The notes below the pieces were generated by a model. That model was not told the origin of the DNA. It saw only the letters and a list, made by a program, of their open reading frames with translations, and made no database searches. A stretch of 55,328 nt of DNA from Oscillospiraceae bacterium (GTDB lineage Bacteria; Bacillota; Clostridia; Oscillospirales; Ruminococcaceae), in NCBI GenBank assembly GCA_018110925.1, contig JAGAZJ010000030.1, positions 1 through 55,328 of the forward strand. Direction: 5' to 3'. Positions 1-8,433 of the stretch are shown here, one piece after another; the stretch's first letter is position 1, and every line of letters starts with the position of its first letter. Both the position numbers and the translations under genes were made by a program.

Positions 1-3
1 ATT

Positions 4-143
4 CGGGCACCTCGTGCCCGTGTCGGTCCGGTACGGAGCGATGTTCACACCGACTGGTGTGAACTAAGGCCTCGCCGTCTGAGAGCAAGTTATCCAAAAA
101 TTCAGGTGCTCCGCCGCCGGTTAAAATTTTTGGTATAACTTGC
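4..143. other. Candidate oriT: three consecutive inverted repeats upstream of the relaxase
   Basis: Three hairpins follow each other. The first has 7-bp arms at 4-10 and 14-20 (CGGGCAC/GTGCCCG). The second has 9-bp arms at 43-51 and 56-64 (GTTCACACC/GGTGTGAAC). The third is long, with arms at 85-102 and 123-143 (GCAAGTTAT... / ...ATAACTTGC) and one bulged base. Inverted repeats just upstream of a mob gene are the usual place and shape of a MobV oriT. The nick site itself cannot be assigned. Confidence 0.6.
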
Positions 144-250
144 TCCACCAAGACACGGCTTGGTTGGAAGAGCCTTCCGGGACATTCATCCGGGCACAGA
201 GATCAGCCTGTTCCCCGCAGCAAACACAATACAACAAGGTGGTGATTTTT

Positions 251-1909
251 ATGCATGTAGAGAAATACAACCGCGGCGTGATGGGACATATGCTCGGACA
301 CTACGACAGAACACACCCGGGCAGCAAAAGTCAGATAGATGATACTAAAACGCATCTGAACTATAACCTTGCCGCAGAAGAACAGCCCTTACCGCAGCTT
401 GACTTCATACATCAACGTTTATCCGAAGTAAAGGTACACAAACGTAAGGATGTCAACGTATTCTGCGACTGGGTGGTAACTGCACCGAAAGAGTTATCAG
501 GGAATGAGTACGATACATTCTTTCACGAGGCATACAGCTTTATGTCACAGCGATACGGCAAAGAGAACGTCATATCAGCATATGTCCACATGGACGAAAG
601 CCAGCCGCATATGCACTTTGCATTTGTTCCTGTAACGACCGATAAGAAAAAGAATAACCCGAAACTGTGTGCCAAGGAAGTACTGACAAAGACAGAACTG
701 CGTACCATACACAAGGATATGTCACAGCATATGGAGAGAGTATTCGGCAGGAACATAGGGATACTGAACGGTGCTACCGAATTCGGAAACATTCCTGTTG
801 ATATTCTTCGCAGTAATACAGCTAAAGCAAAGGCGTTTAATGACGATCTGCTCAAAGATAAGGCTGAGGAGCTCGAAAGGAAACAGAAAAGTGTCATCGG
901 AAAGCTTACAAAGACAGATACCGTCACACTGACCGCCAAAGAACTGGAAATGACGAGGAGCGTTTTGCAGCAGTCCACGGTGATAGCTGAGAATGCAGGG
1001 GGTATCATAGCGCAGGCTAAGGCAGAAAGAGAGAAAGCCGAGCGTGAGCGCAGAAGAGCAGAGGAGATGCGCAGACGCATAGAAGAATACCGCATCGAAG
1101 AACAAAAGAAAGCAGAGAGCAAAACAGCAGAACTTGATGACCGTGAGCACAGGATAGACGAGAAAGAACGCCATGCAGAGAAAAAGATGCAGATAGCATC
1201 CGAACAGCTTGGATCTGTCTCTAACCGAGAACTTGCAGTCAGAGGCAGAACAAGGGAACTCGATGAACGCCAAAGGGATATTGAGCGGCAGGAAGCTGAA
1301 ATGAAACAGCGTACTGATGACCCGTATGGATATTACAACAGCATCATTCGTGAAAAGGATAAGATCATTGAAGAACAAGCGCTGACGATATCCGACAAGG
1401 ACAAAGAACTCCTGTGTAACAAAGAGCAAAGCAATGATCTTCTGAGCCATATAAAAGAGCTCCGCCGTAAACTCACAGAAAAGGACAATGAGCGTGAAAC
1501 GGCAGTAAGGAGCGCTGTTGACCGCACAAAGGAAGAATATATCCTGAAACTCGTTGAAAAAGACAATATAATACAGGGGCTGAAAAAGACCATAGACGAA
1601 TTCAGGGATAAACTTCAGAAAGCCTACAACAATCTGAAATTTGTCTGCTGTGCTCTTGCCCGTCTTGCTTATTACGGCAATGAACCCGGCAATGATTTTA
1701 CCGCTGATCTTACGGAAAAACAAATGCATCTTGTTGATGCGATCTGCAATTTTGCAGCAAAAGAAGCCCGGAGAGAACACTTCGACCGTTATGCAGAACA
1801 GATGACAAAAGCCTCTGGCATTGTTCAGCCTATTATGGATGAACTCGAATTACTGGAGCCACCCATACATCAGGTACATAATACACATTCCTATGACAGA
1901 GAAAGATAA
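251..1909 (+). CDS. MobV/Pre-family relaxase (plasmid mobilization)
   Basis: Nicks one strand at oriT and pilots it during conjugative mobilization. The first ~210 of 552 residues form the Mob/Pre relaxase domain. The conserved metal-binding motif HMDESQPHMH sits at about residues 113-122, and an N-terminal GHYDRTHPG segment matches the family's first motif. Residues ~250-500 are highly charged coiled coil, as is common for MobV C-termini. The ATG at 251 is chosen because AAGGTGG lies 8-15 bases upstream and the family begins near HVEKY; upstream in-frame codons would run back into the oriT hairpins. The serine recombinase downstream supports a mobilizable element rather than a plasmid. Confidence 0.9.
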   Translation: MHVEKYNRGVMGHMLGHYDRTHPGSKSQIDDTKTHLNYNLAAEEQPLPQLDFIHQRLSEVKVHKRKDVNVFCDWVVTAPKELSGNEYDTFFHEAYSFMSQRYGKENVISAYVHMDESQPHMHFAFVPVTTDKKKNNPKLCAKEVLTKTELRTIHKDMSQHMERVFGRNIGILNGATEFGNIPVDILRSNTAKAKAFNDDLLKDKAEELERKQKSVIGKLTKTDTVTLTAKELEMTRSVLQQSTVIAENAGGIIAQAKAEREKAERERRRAEEMRRRIEEYRIEEQKKAESKTAELDDREHRIDEKERHAEKKMQIASEQLGSVSNRELAVRGRTRELDERQRDIERQEAEMKQRTDDPYGYYNSIIREKDKIIEEQALTISDKDKELLCNKEQSNDLLSHIKELRRKLTEKDNERETAVRSAVDRTKEEYILKLVEKDNIIQGLKKTIDEFRDKLQKAYNNLKFVCCALARLAYYGNEPGNDFTADLTEKQMHLVDAICNFAAKEARREHFDRYAEQMTKASGIVQPIMDELELLEPPIHQVHNTHSYDRER

Positions 1910-1922
1910 GGGGATGATACAT

Positions 1923-2045
1923 ATGAGAGCAAAAGAAAAATGGAACATACATATCCACTACATCGACGACGACATAGAAAAGCGCCGTGAGAGATGTACC
2001 CGGATAATCCAGAGAATGATCGACAGCAATATTCTGGATATATAA
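1923..2045 (+). CDS. Small basic/acidic protein of the mobile element (40 aa)
   Basis: A 40-residue ORF (MRAKEKWNIHIHYIDDD...) starts 14 bases after the relaxase stop, with AAGGGG at 1908-1913 as ribosome binding site. The C-terminal half is charged and probably helical. Small ORFs between relaxase and recombinase are frequent in this element class and are sometimes annotated as TnpW-like, but I cannot confirm homology. Function unknown. Confidence 0.5.
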   Translation: MRAKEKWNIHIHYIDDDIEKRRERCTRIIQRMIDSNILDI

Positions 2046-2098
2046 GCACTGCTTGCCCTCTGCTTGTTGAAAGCGGAGCTTTGAACTACCGGACAGAC

Positions 2099-2134
2099 TT
2101 TCATCTGACAGAGAGAAATCCCTGTCAGATGAAA
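2099..2134. repeat. Perfect 13-bp inverted repeat between small ORF and recombinase
   Basis: Arms TTTCATCTGACAG (2099-2111) and CTGTCAGATGAAA (2122-2134) enclose 10 bases. There is no T-run, so it is a poor intrinsic terminator. It lies about 28 bases upstream of the recombinase promoter and could be a protein-binding site. Confidence 0.6.
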
Positions 2135-2161
2135 ATACCGGATGAAAAACAACAAAACAGC

Positions 2162-2191
2162 TTGACAATTGAGTTGACAGTGTGGTAAAAT
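2162..2191 (+). promoter_or_regulatory. Promoter of the serine recombinase
   Basis: TTGACA (2162-2167), 18-base spacer, TAAAAT (2186-2191). A second TTGACA lies inside the spacer at 2174-2179. Confidence 0.6.
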
Positions 2192-2235
2192 ATATATGAA
2201 TGATCATGCCGCACTGTCTTTCGGAAAGGATAAAT

Positions 2236-3798
2236 ATGAACAGTGTAGCAATTTATGTAAGACTCAGTGATGAGGATATGGACAAGCAGGGTAATATCGA
2301 CAGCCGCAGCATCATAAACCAGAAGAGTATGCTCACAGCATACTGTCGGGAACATGAATGGGACATTTTCGATATTTACTGCGATGACGGAATTACCGGA
2401 ATGGAGCGTGAGAGGCCGGAGTTTCAGCGCATGCTGAAAGATTGCGAGGACAAGAAGGTAAACATTGTTCTCTGCAAGGACCAGTCAAGATTTGCAAGAG
2501 ACAAAATACTAATAACAGAATATCTGCAGACCAAATTCATCATCTGGGGCATCAGATTTATCGGAGTAACAGACAATGTTGACTCTACAAGCGGATACTT
2601 TCTTGAACAGACCGATATGAATGCGATGTTCAATGAGTGGTATGTCCGGAATACATCGATCAAGGTGAATGCAGTATTTGAGGACATGAGGAGGCAGGGG
2701 AAATTCACTTCCGGTCATGCTCCTTACGGATATATCCGGGATCCTGCTGACAAGCATCATTTCATACCGGATGAGAATGTCCGTGACATTGTAGTGCGGA
2801 TATTCGACACGTTCAACACGGGTGCAAGCATCAAAAGCATTGCGGTCGCCTTGAATGAGGAAGGCATTCCATGCCCGTCGGTATATAAAAAAGCAAACAG
2901 GATATCATGCGGACGACGAAATCAGGACGGACTCTGGACAGTCACAGGTATCTCCGATATTCTGCACAATGAAGTATATACAGGCACTGCAGTACAGGGA
3001 AAGACAAAAAAGCGCAGCTATCGGTCCAAAGAAATAACTGTAATGCCGGAAGACGAGTGGATAAGAGTGCCGCACATGCACGAACCGCTTATCACCGATG
3101 AAACATGGAAAAAAGCCAAGGCACGTCTGGATTCGGATATGAGGGCAAGCAGTGATAAACATGAAGTGAGTCCGCTCAGCCGAAAGGTGATATGCGCTGA
3201 ATGCGGAAAGCCAATGCATCAGCGCAAGTCCTATAACAAAAGGAAAAATGGCGGAAAAGTGTACTATTCCATGATATGTATGGGGCCGTATAACGGAAAG
3301 AATCTGTGCGGCAACAACAGATCCGTCAGTCTCACAAAGATTGAACAATTGTGTGTTGATGAGATCAATCGCAGCATATGCTCATTCTGCAGGAACGACA
3401 GCCTTAAAATCACACAGATGCAGAAAGAACTGCTTCACAAGCTTGAAGAGCAGAAAAAACAGATCACATCAAAGCGGGACAAGGTCCAGAAGCGTCTTGA
3501 CAGCCTGTACACGGACAAGCTTGACGGAGTGATCACTGCTGATGAATATATGCATTACAAGGAGCAGTTTTCTTCTGAACTTACCGGTTATGATGAACAG
3601 CTTCGCAGCGTAGAAAAACAGATCTCTCAGAAAGAAGAGCATATGTGTGACACAGAGTACAGATCCAGGCTTATCAATAAGTACTCCGACATCACTCACA
3701 TGACTAAGGGAATAGCCGATGATTTCATTGATTCAGTCATAGTCGGCAGTGTCAATGAAGACGGCTCCCGCGACATACATATCAATATAAAGATATAG
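2236..3798 (+). CDS. Large serine recombinase (element integrase/excisionase, TndX/TnpX-like)
   Basis: Site-specific recombinase for excision and integration of the element. It has 520 residues, normal for large serine recombinases. The N-terminal resolvase domain begins with IYVRLSDED, placing the nucleophile at Ser11, with conserved arginine motifs near KDQSRFARD. The Recombinase domain follows (~160-270), then a zinc-ribbon with CAECGKPMH and a later cysteine pair (~315-355), then a coiled coil (~390-470). Start ATG 2236 has AAAGGA five bases upstream; an upstream in-frame start at 2200 has none. It has its own promoter after the relaxase. Confidence 0.92.
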   Translation: MNSVAIYVRLSDEDMDKQGNIDSRSIINQKSMLTAYCREHEWDIFDIYCDDGITGMERERPEFQRMLKDCEDKKVNIVLCKDQSRFARDKILITEYLQTKFIIWGIRFIGVTDNVDSTSGYFLEQTDMNAMFNEWYVRNTSIKVNAVFEDMRRQGKFTSGHAPYGYIRDPADKHHFIPDENVRDIVVRIFDTFNTGASIKSIAVALNEEGIPCPSVYKKANRISCGRRNQDGLWTVTGISDILHNEVYTGTAVQGKTKKRSYRSKEITVMPEDEWIRVPHMHEPLITDETWKKAKARLDSDMRASSDKHEVSPLSRKVICAECGKPMHQRKSYNKRKNGGKVYYSMICMGPYNGKNLCGNNRSVSLTKIEQLCVDEINRSICSFCRNDSLKITQMQKELLHKLEEQKKQITSKRDKVQKRLDSLYTDKLDGVITADEYMHYKEQFSSELTGYDEQLRSVEKQISQKEEHMCDTEYRSRLINKYSDITHMTKGIADDFIDSVIVGSVNEDGSRDIHINIKI

Positions 3799-3799
3799 A

Positions 3800-3827
3800 G
3801 AATGCATCTGATTTATCTGATGCATTC
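3800..3827. terminator. Hairpin after the recombinase
   Basis: 9-bp arms GAATGCATC (3800-3808) and GATGCATTC (3819-3827) begin two bases after the stop codon. There is no T-tract, so it is a weak terminator candidate or part of the element end. Confidence 0.4.
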
Positions 3828-3998
3828 AACAGAATAAAGAGAAATAGCTGTGATAAGCCGTTTCTTATACGCGATTTAAGTTTGATTAACCGAAGAAACA
3901 TAAAAAAAGGACAGTCAAAAATGTGAATTTATTTTTAACAATATGATTTGTTATTTTATTTGTGGCATCATTATGCTATACTTATCACAGGTGATTTG

Positions 3999-4640
3999 AT
4001 GAAGATAATATTTGATATGGACGGCGTCATCTTTGATTCGGAAAATGCTGTATATTCCTGCTGGAAAATGATTGCCGACAAATACGGAATAAAAGACATA
4101 GAGAAGCCATATATGAAATGTATCGGCGTGAACTCCGCCATGTCCGAAAGGATCTTCCTTGACGTATACGGAGAGGATTTTCCATATGAGAAATACAAGG
4201 CGGAGCAGTCTGCGGAATATCACAGGCGCTATGACGGCGGCAGACTGCCGATGAAACCGGGGATAAGAGAGCTTCTCACAGCGCTGAAAGCTCACGGATA
4301 TATGATAGCCATAGCCTCGTCAACACGCTTTGAATGTGTAAAGGATCAGATCCGTGATGCAGGTCTGGACAGCTTCTTTGATGTGATCATCGGCGGTGAT
4401 ATGATAGAGCGGAGCAAACCCGAGCCCGACATATTCCTTACGGCGGCTGAAAAGCTGAGCGCTGAGCCGTCTGCCACATATGTGGTGGAGGATTCCTTCA
4501 ACGGGATAAGAGCGGCATATGCAGGCGGCTTCATACCGATCATGGTACCTGATATGCTCCCGCCCGATGATGAGATGAGAGCAAAAGCACGATACATCGC
4601 AACGGATCTTTTTGATGTTAAAAGATACCTTTCATTGTAA
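3999..4640 (+). CDS. HAD-family phosphatase / beta-phosphoglucomutase-like
   Basis: 213-residue haloacid-dehalogenase hydrolase acting on a small phosphorylated substrate, probably a sugar phosphate. Motif I is FDMDGVIFD at the N-terminus (Asp nucleophile and acid/base Asp), motif II is IASSTR, the lysine is in RSKPEPDIF and motif IV is VVEDSFNGI. The helical cap of the PGM subfamily lies between. Start ATG 3999 has AGGTGA four bases upstream. It ends 15 bases before a GH43 gene, so a role with sugars released by that enzyme is plausible but not shown. Confidence 0.85.
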   Translation: MKIIFDMDGVIFDSENAVYSCWKMIADKYGIKDIEKPYMKCIGVNSAMSERIFLDVYGEDFPYEKYKAEQSAEYHRRYDGGRLPMKPGIRELLTALKAHGYMIAIASSTRFECVKDQIRDAGLDSFFDVIIGGDMIERSKPEPDIFLTAAEKLSAEPSATYVVEDSFNGIRAAYAGGFIPIMVPDMLPPDDEMRAKARYIATDLFDVKRYLSL

Positions 4641-4655
4641 GAGGAGGAAATTTTA

Positions 4656-6155
4656 GTGAATAAGATGTTCGCATTCGTGCTGGCGGTACTGTGTGCGGCT
4701 TCAAGCGCCTGCTCGGGCGGTACGTCCTTTGACATAGGCAAGGATGCCGTTGCCTCACAGCCCACATCGACAAAGCTCACACCGGTCAAGACTCGTCCCA
4801 AAGATATTTCAGAGGGTAATCCCATCATATCAAACGTCTTCTGCGCTGACCCAACATCAATAGAGTATGACGGCAGACTCTACATATACGGCACCTGCGA
4901 CCAGCAGCAGTTCGATGAGGTCGGCAAAGACGGCAAGAACACATATGAGCATATAAAGTCTCTCGTCATGCTCTCAACCGATGATATGGCGAACTACACC
5001 TATCACGGCAGGATAAACGTTGGCGAGATAGCCCCGTGGATAGTAGCATCGTGGGCACCATCCATAATATCACGCAAGGAAGCCGACGGGCTGACCCATT
5101 TCTATATGTACTTCTCAAACAGCGGCTGGGGCACAGGCGTTATCACAGCCACCTCTCCCACAGGCCCGTGGAGCGACCCTCTCGGCACTTCTCTGGTAGA
5201 CGGTCATACAAAGGGTCTGCAAGGGTGCAGAGTTCCTTTTGACCCCGGTGCCTGCATAGACGACGAAGGAACGGGCTGGCTGACATTCGGCGGCGGCGGA
5301 AAGGGACCTAACGGCAGGATAATCAGGCTGGGCGATGACCTGCTCTCTATAGACAGTGAGATAACAAAGCTCCCCTGTCAGTATCACTTTGAGGCAAATG
5401 AGCTCAACTTCATAAACGGCACATATGTTTATACCTACAACACCGACTGGGAGAGCCACGTCAAGAACTGGGACGTTGCAAAAAAAGGCACGCCTCCCCC
5501 GACGTGCAGTATGGTCTATATGACAACAAAAACTCCCCTTGACTACGACAGTTGGGAGTATAAGGACTACTATTTCAAGAACCCCGGCGAACAGGGAATG
5601 GAGTACGGCAACAATCACACTCATCTGCAAAAGTTCGGCGACAGGTACTATCTGTTCTATCATGCCATGCTCAATCAGAAGGCATTCGGCACCGGCGGCG
5701 GATTTCGCAATCTTTGCGTCAACGAAGCACAGGTGGATGAACAGACCCTTACCATAGAAAAAGTGAACGCCTCCAAAAAGGGAGTGGAACAGATAAAGCC
5801 ACTCGACCCTTACAGCCCCGTTGAAGCCGAGACTATGGCGGCCTGTGCAGGCGTGGCATATTCTCAGAGTGAAAGCGGCATGACGCTGAGTGCCGAGGGT
5901 AAGGATGCCGCATGGACCTGTGTCAGAGGCGCAGATTTCGGCAAGGGTTCACGTCTTATCGGTGTCAGGGTCAAGGGAAAAGGAAGCATCGAGGTACACA
6001 AGTCTGCTCCCGATGGTGAGACAGCCGCTGTGCTGAGCTTTGATTGCAATGACTGGCAGACTGTTTACACCGAAATGTCTCTCTTGAGCACAAATGATAT
6101 ATGCTTTGTGATCTCGGACGGAGTGGAATTTGACAGCTGGCAGGCGAAAAAATAA
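4656..6155 (+). CDS. GH43 glycoside hydrolase lipoprotein (arabinan/xylan-type), with C-terminal CBM6-like module
   Basis: Exported enzyme probably releasing arabinose or xylose from plant hemicellulose. GTG start at 4656 has GAGGAGGA seven bases upstream. Signal peptide with a lipobox-like cysteine (SSAC, Cys19) suggests membrane anchoring. The five-blade propeller domain (~55-385) shows the GH43 carboxylates: CADPTSIEYDG (Asp65, base), PFDPGACIDDEG (Asp197, pKa modulator) and FEANELNFING (Glu247 or 249, acid). A C-terminal ~110 residues starting EAETMAACAG resemble a CBM6 beta-sandwich. Exact substrate cannot be told from sequence alone. Co-transcribed with the HAD gene; ends at a strong bidirectional terminator. 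Confidence 0.87.
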   Translation: MNKMFAFVLAVLCAASSACSGGTSFDIGKDAVASQPTSTKLTPVKTRPKDISEGNPIISNVFCADPTSIEYDGRLYIYGTCDQQQFDEVGKDGKNTYEHIKSLVMLSTDDMANYTYHGRINVGEIAPWIVASWAPSIISRKEADGLTHFYMYFSNSGWGTGVITATSPTGPWSDPLGTSLVDGHTKGLQGCRVPFDPGACIDDEGTGWLTFGGGGKGPNGRIIRLGDDLLSIDSEITKLPCQYHFEANELNFINGTYVYTYNTDWESHVKNWDVAKKGTPPPTCSMVYMTTKTPLDYDSWEYKDYYFKNPGEQGMEYGNNHTHLQKFGDRYYLFYHAMLNQKAFGTGGGFRNLCVNEAQVDEQTLTIEKVNASKKGVEQIKPLDPYSPVEAETMAACAGVAYSQSESGMTLSAEGKDAAWTCVRGADFGKGSRLIGVRVKGKGSIEVHKSAPDGETAAVLSFDCNDWQTVYTEMSLLSTNDICFVISDGVEFDSWQAKK

Positions 6156-6160
6156 CAAAA

Positions 6161-6186
6161 AAAGCGGCAGGGTCTGCCGCTTTTTA
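6161..6186. terminator. Bidirectional intrinsic terminator between GH43 and folT
   Basis: AGCGGCAG (6163-6170), loop GGT, CTGCCGCT (6174-6181), with an A-run before and a T-run after, so it serves the convergent genes on both strands. Confidence 0.85.
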
Positions 6187-6205
6187 TTATGGACTATTTA
6201 AAAGT

Positions 6206-6841
6206 TCAAACAGCTCTTTTTGACACTGCCCTTGAATAGAGGGTCAGAACAAAGGGCAGTATCACGAACATCAGCGGCAGGTCAGCCGCAAGCTCCAGCA
6301 GGTTCTTTGCTATCCTTGTGGTTATTATCACACTGAGTGACTTGTAGGGTATAAATCCGTAATGCATATTGGCAACAGTGTTGAATATCATATTCACGAT
6401 GAGCACATCAATGAGCCTTGCGGCTATGATCCTTATGCCGAGCTGGGTTAGATCCATGCCGAATATCCTGCCCTTTTTCTCATCGGAATAGACGTTGCCC
6501 CATCTGCGATAGAGAACCACACCGTAGATGAGTCCCTGAAACATACCTATCAGCGTGTACAGCGGCAAAAATGCACCTGTTGGATGAACGAGAAATCCAA
6601 GCACATCGCATATTCCGCCCGCAAGGATGCTCACTGTCGGTCCGAAAAGCATACCTATCGCCGCAAGCGGCAGGAACGCAAAATTCACCTTGCCGAACGG
6701 CAGGTCTATGGACAGTGCCTCGATCGCCATACTAAGACCTATGAGCATAGCGCATATGACGAGGTTGAGTATCGTCCGTGAGACCTTGTCTCCGAACATA
6801 TCCTTTGCCGACATCCTGAACAGATCAAAAAAGCCTTTCAT
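6206..6841 (-). CDS. folT: Folate ECF transporter substrate-binding subunit (FolT)
   Basis: Six-helix S component that binds folate and works with the shared EcfA/A'/T energy-coupling module encoded elsewhere. 211 residues, hydrophobic throughout, with the S-component-typical stretch ALSIDLPFGKVNFAFLPLA followed by GMLFGPTVSILAGGICDVLG and FLPLYTLIGMFQGLIYG. Start at 6841 is set by GGAGGT at 6847-6852, five bases upstream; a 255-residue version would run back through the riboswitch. The folate assignment rests on the S-component motifs plus the THF riboswitch in its leader, which makes specificity unusually safe. Confidence 0.92.
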   Translation of the reverse strand: MKGFFDLFRMSAKDMFGDKVSRTILNLVICAMLIGLSMAIEALSIDLPFGKVNFAFLPLAAIGMLFGPTVSILAGGICDVLGFLVHPTGAFLPLYTLIGMFQGLIYGVVLYRRWGNVYSDEKKGRIFGMDLTQLGIRIIAARLIDVLIVNMIFNTVANMHYGFIPYKSLSVIITTRIAKNLLELAADLPLMFVILPFVLTLYSRAVSKRAV

Positions 6842-6846
6842 TATGT

Positions 6847-6902
6847 ACCTCCTTATAATGTCACGCATTATAAAGAGAATGAAAGACTTCTTTTTATAAT
6901 GC
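6847..6902 (-). promoter_or_regulatory. folT expression platform: mutually exclusive anti-sequestor/sequestor hairpins
   Basis: Read on the minus strand, GCATTATAAA (6893-6902) can pair with TTTATAATGC (6865-6874). That same segment can instead pair through TTATAATG (6866-6873) with CATTATAA (6853-6860), which directly abuts the GGAGGT. The first pairing overlaps by two bases with the riboswitch P1 3' strand (6901-6906). This predicts ligand-induced sequestration of the ribosome binding site. The pairings are visible; the mechanism is inferred. Confidence 0.65.
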
Positions 6903-7021
6903 ATTAAGCGGGATGCAATGACCGAACCGCAATATGTCATCATAAAGATACATATATTTCGTCCCCGACACAACTCCCCGTTGTCGGGACACTAAACGCA
7001 CGGTCATCTACTCTGTAATGC
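6901..7021 (-). promoter_or_regulatory. Tetrahydrofolate (THF) riboswitch aptamer
   Basis: On the minus strand the leader contains the conserved AGAGTAGATGA (around 7006-7016) and, at the 3' side, GGTCATTGCATCC (around 6908-6924), which match the THF aptamer of folT leaders such as that of Eubacterium siraeum. A central hairpin GTCCCGACA / TGTCGGGGAC lies between. P1 can form from GCATTA (7016-7021) and TAATGC (6901-6906). Position directly upstream of folT fits the known regulon. Confidence 0.93.
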
Positions 7022-7043
7022 TGTAACTATCCTTAGAACGGAC

Positions 7044-7071
7044 AGTATAAACGCCGTATCACAGCGTACAA
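7044..7071 (-). promoter_or_regulatory. Promoter of folT
   Basis: Minus-strand TTGTAC (7066-7071), 16-base spacer, TATACT (7044-7049), placed just upstream of the THF aptamer and downstream of the pfkA stop. Confidence 0.75.
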
Positions 7072-7084
7072 GCCAAAGTCAAGA

Positions 7085-8050
7085 TCAGAATGTGAGCTCG
7101 TCGCACATTCTGTAAAGCTCCTCGTCAAAAGGCTTCTGCATAGCGAGTGCTTCCTGTATGTCTACGTCTATGATCTTGTTGTCCTTCATGCCCACTACCC
7201 TGTCGGATATACCGCGGCTTATGAGCTCTACCGCATGACAGCCCATCTGGCTGGCGGCGACCCTGTCTCTTACGGTGGGCATACCACCTCTCTGTACATG
7301 ACCGAGGACTGTGAGTCTGGTCTCTATGCCTGTAAGCTCCTGGAGCTTCTTTGTGATGCCCTCAGAGTCCTCAACGCCCTCTGCTACTACCACGATGAAA
7401 TGCTCCTTGTGATCTGCATGAGCTTCATTTATCTTCTGTGCGACCTTTTCGATATCAACAGGCACTTCGGGTGTCAGGCAAGCGATAGCGCCCGATGCCG
7501 TAGCAACGTTCACAGCTATCCAGCCTGCGTGTCTGCCCATGACCTCAACCACCGAGCAGCGGTCATGAGACTGAGAGGTATCTCTTATCTTATCTATCAT
7601 TTCAAGCGCAGTGTTCATAGCAGTGTCATATCCGATGGTGTATTCGGTACACTGGATATCGTTGTCGATAGTACCGGGGATACCGATGCACTTTATGCCG
7701 CCGAGCCTTGAAAGGTCAGCCGCACCTCTGAACGAACCGTCACCGCCGATGACTACAAGGCCGTCCATATTCATCTCTTTGCACTTTTCGGCAGCCTTCA
7801 TGATATAGGGCTCTTCCTTGAACTCAAGGCAGCGTGCGGTATAAAGAATAGTACCGCCCCTCTGGATTATATCCGAGACATCACGGCAGGAAAGTTCTTC
7901 ACACTCGCCGTTGAGCAGACCGTTATAGCCTCTCTGTATACCGATCACCCTGTAACCCTTGCGGATAGCCGCTCTTGTAACCGCCCTGACGGCGGCGTTC
8001 ATTCCGGGAGCGTCTCCTCCGCTCGTAAGTACGCCGATAGCCTTCTGCAT
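7085..8050 (-). CDS. pfkA: ATP-dependent 6-phosphofructokinase
   Basis: Phosphorylates fructose 6-phosphate to the 1,6-bisphosphate in glycolysis. 321 residues, the standard bacterial length. The N-terminus carries the ATP-site loop LTSGGDAPGMNAAVRA. GTIDNDI supplies the catalytic Asp, VVIGGDGSFRGA the nucleotide loop and MGRHAGWIA the substrate-binding arginine region. Two ATGs are close together; 8050 is preferred because GGAGGAA lies eight bases upstream, whereas the one at 8056 would be only two bases from it. Transcribed separately from folT. Confidence 0.95.
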   Translation of the reverse strand: MQKAIGVLTSGGDAPGMNAAVRAVTRAAIRKGYRVIGIQRGYNGLLNGECEELSCRDVSDIIQRGGTILYTARCLEFKEEPYIMKAAEKCKEMNMDGLVVIGGDGSFRGAADLSRLGGIKCIGIPGTIDNDIQCTEYTIGYDTAMNTALEMIDKIRDTSQSHDRCSVVEVMGRHAGWIAVNVATASGAIACLTPEVPVDIEKVAQKINEAHADHKEHFIVVVAEGVEDSEGITKKLQELTGIETRLTVLGHVQRGGMPTVRDRVAASQMGCHAVELISRGISDRVVGMKDNKIIDVDIQEALAMQKPFDEELYRMCDELTF

Positions 8051-8154
8051 AATCATTTCCTCCGCTTTTCTTTCTTTTCCCCTGAAAGCCCCTGAGCTTT
8101 CACGGAAAATGTATACATACCCTTGTGAGCAGTACACGCCTTTTTCCGAATACT

Positions 8155-8183
8155 ATTTTACACTCTTGGATGTTGTTTGTCAA
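8155..8183 (-). promoter_or_regulatory. Promoter of pfkA
   Basis: Minus-strand TTGACA (8178-8183), 17-base spacer, TAAAAT (8155-8160). It leaves a leader of about 100 bases with no structure I can name. Confidence 0.8.
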
Positions 8184-8353
8184 GGGTATTTTTGGATTTT
8201 ATAAAAACTGCTATATTTGGAGAAAAATTGTTAAAATCCTACAATTAAGAATTGGTTCGGTTAGAGATATATCACAACCAAAACAAGTTTACCCTTAAAA
8301 TTTTGGCTGTTTTTACAAATGTATTTCAGATACCATTGTTCACATTTTATTTA

Positions 8354-8382
8354 TTGAAAATAAGAAAGTTATAGGATATAAT
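8354..8382 (+). promoter_or_regulatory. Promoter of the MarR-ABC operon
   Basis: TTGAAA (8354-8359), 17-base spacer, TATAAT (8377-8382). Confidence 0.85.
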
Positions 8383-8384
8383 GA

Positions 8385-8417
8385 TTGTTAGATTTCGTAC
8401 ATTCCGAATTCTAACAA
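8385..8417. promoter_or_regulatory. MarR-type operator overlapping the transcription start
   Basis: A 13-base inverted repeat with one mismatch: TTGTTAGATTTCG (8385-8397) and CGAATTCTAACAA (8405-8417). It begins three bases after the -10 box, so a bound repressor would block initiation. Its position just upstream of the marR gene suggests autoregulation. Confidence 0.75.
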
Positions 8418-8433
8418 AAAGGAGATGTTATTT

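Larger units (their letters stand above)
1..3830 (+). mobile_element. Right part of a mobilizable element (relaxase + large serine recombinase)
   Basis: An oriT-like hairpin cluster, a MobV/Pre relaxase, a small ORF and a large serine recombinase lie head to tail, the usual core of an integrative mobilizable element (Tn4451 type). The left end lies outside the window. The right end is not defined; it probably lies just after the recombinase, since ordinary chromosomal genes start at 3999. No conjugation machinery or cargo is visible here, so a helper element would supply transfer functions. Confidence 0.8.

Noticed and set aside
722-1780. 352-residue frame antisense to the relaxase
   Set aside because: Phe/Leu/Cys-rich translation typical of the reverse complement of a charged coiled coil.
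3948-3998. Promoter for the HAD gene with TATACT at 3977-3982
   Set aside because: The -10 box is good but no -35 box lies at an acceptable distance, so it was not listed as a feature.
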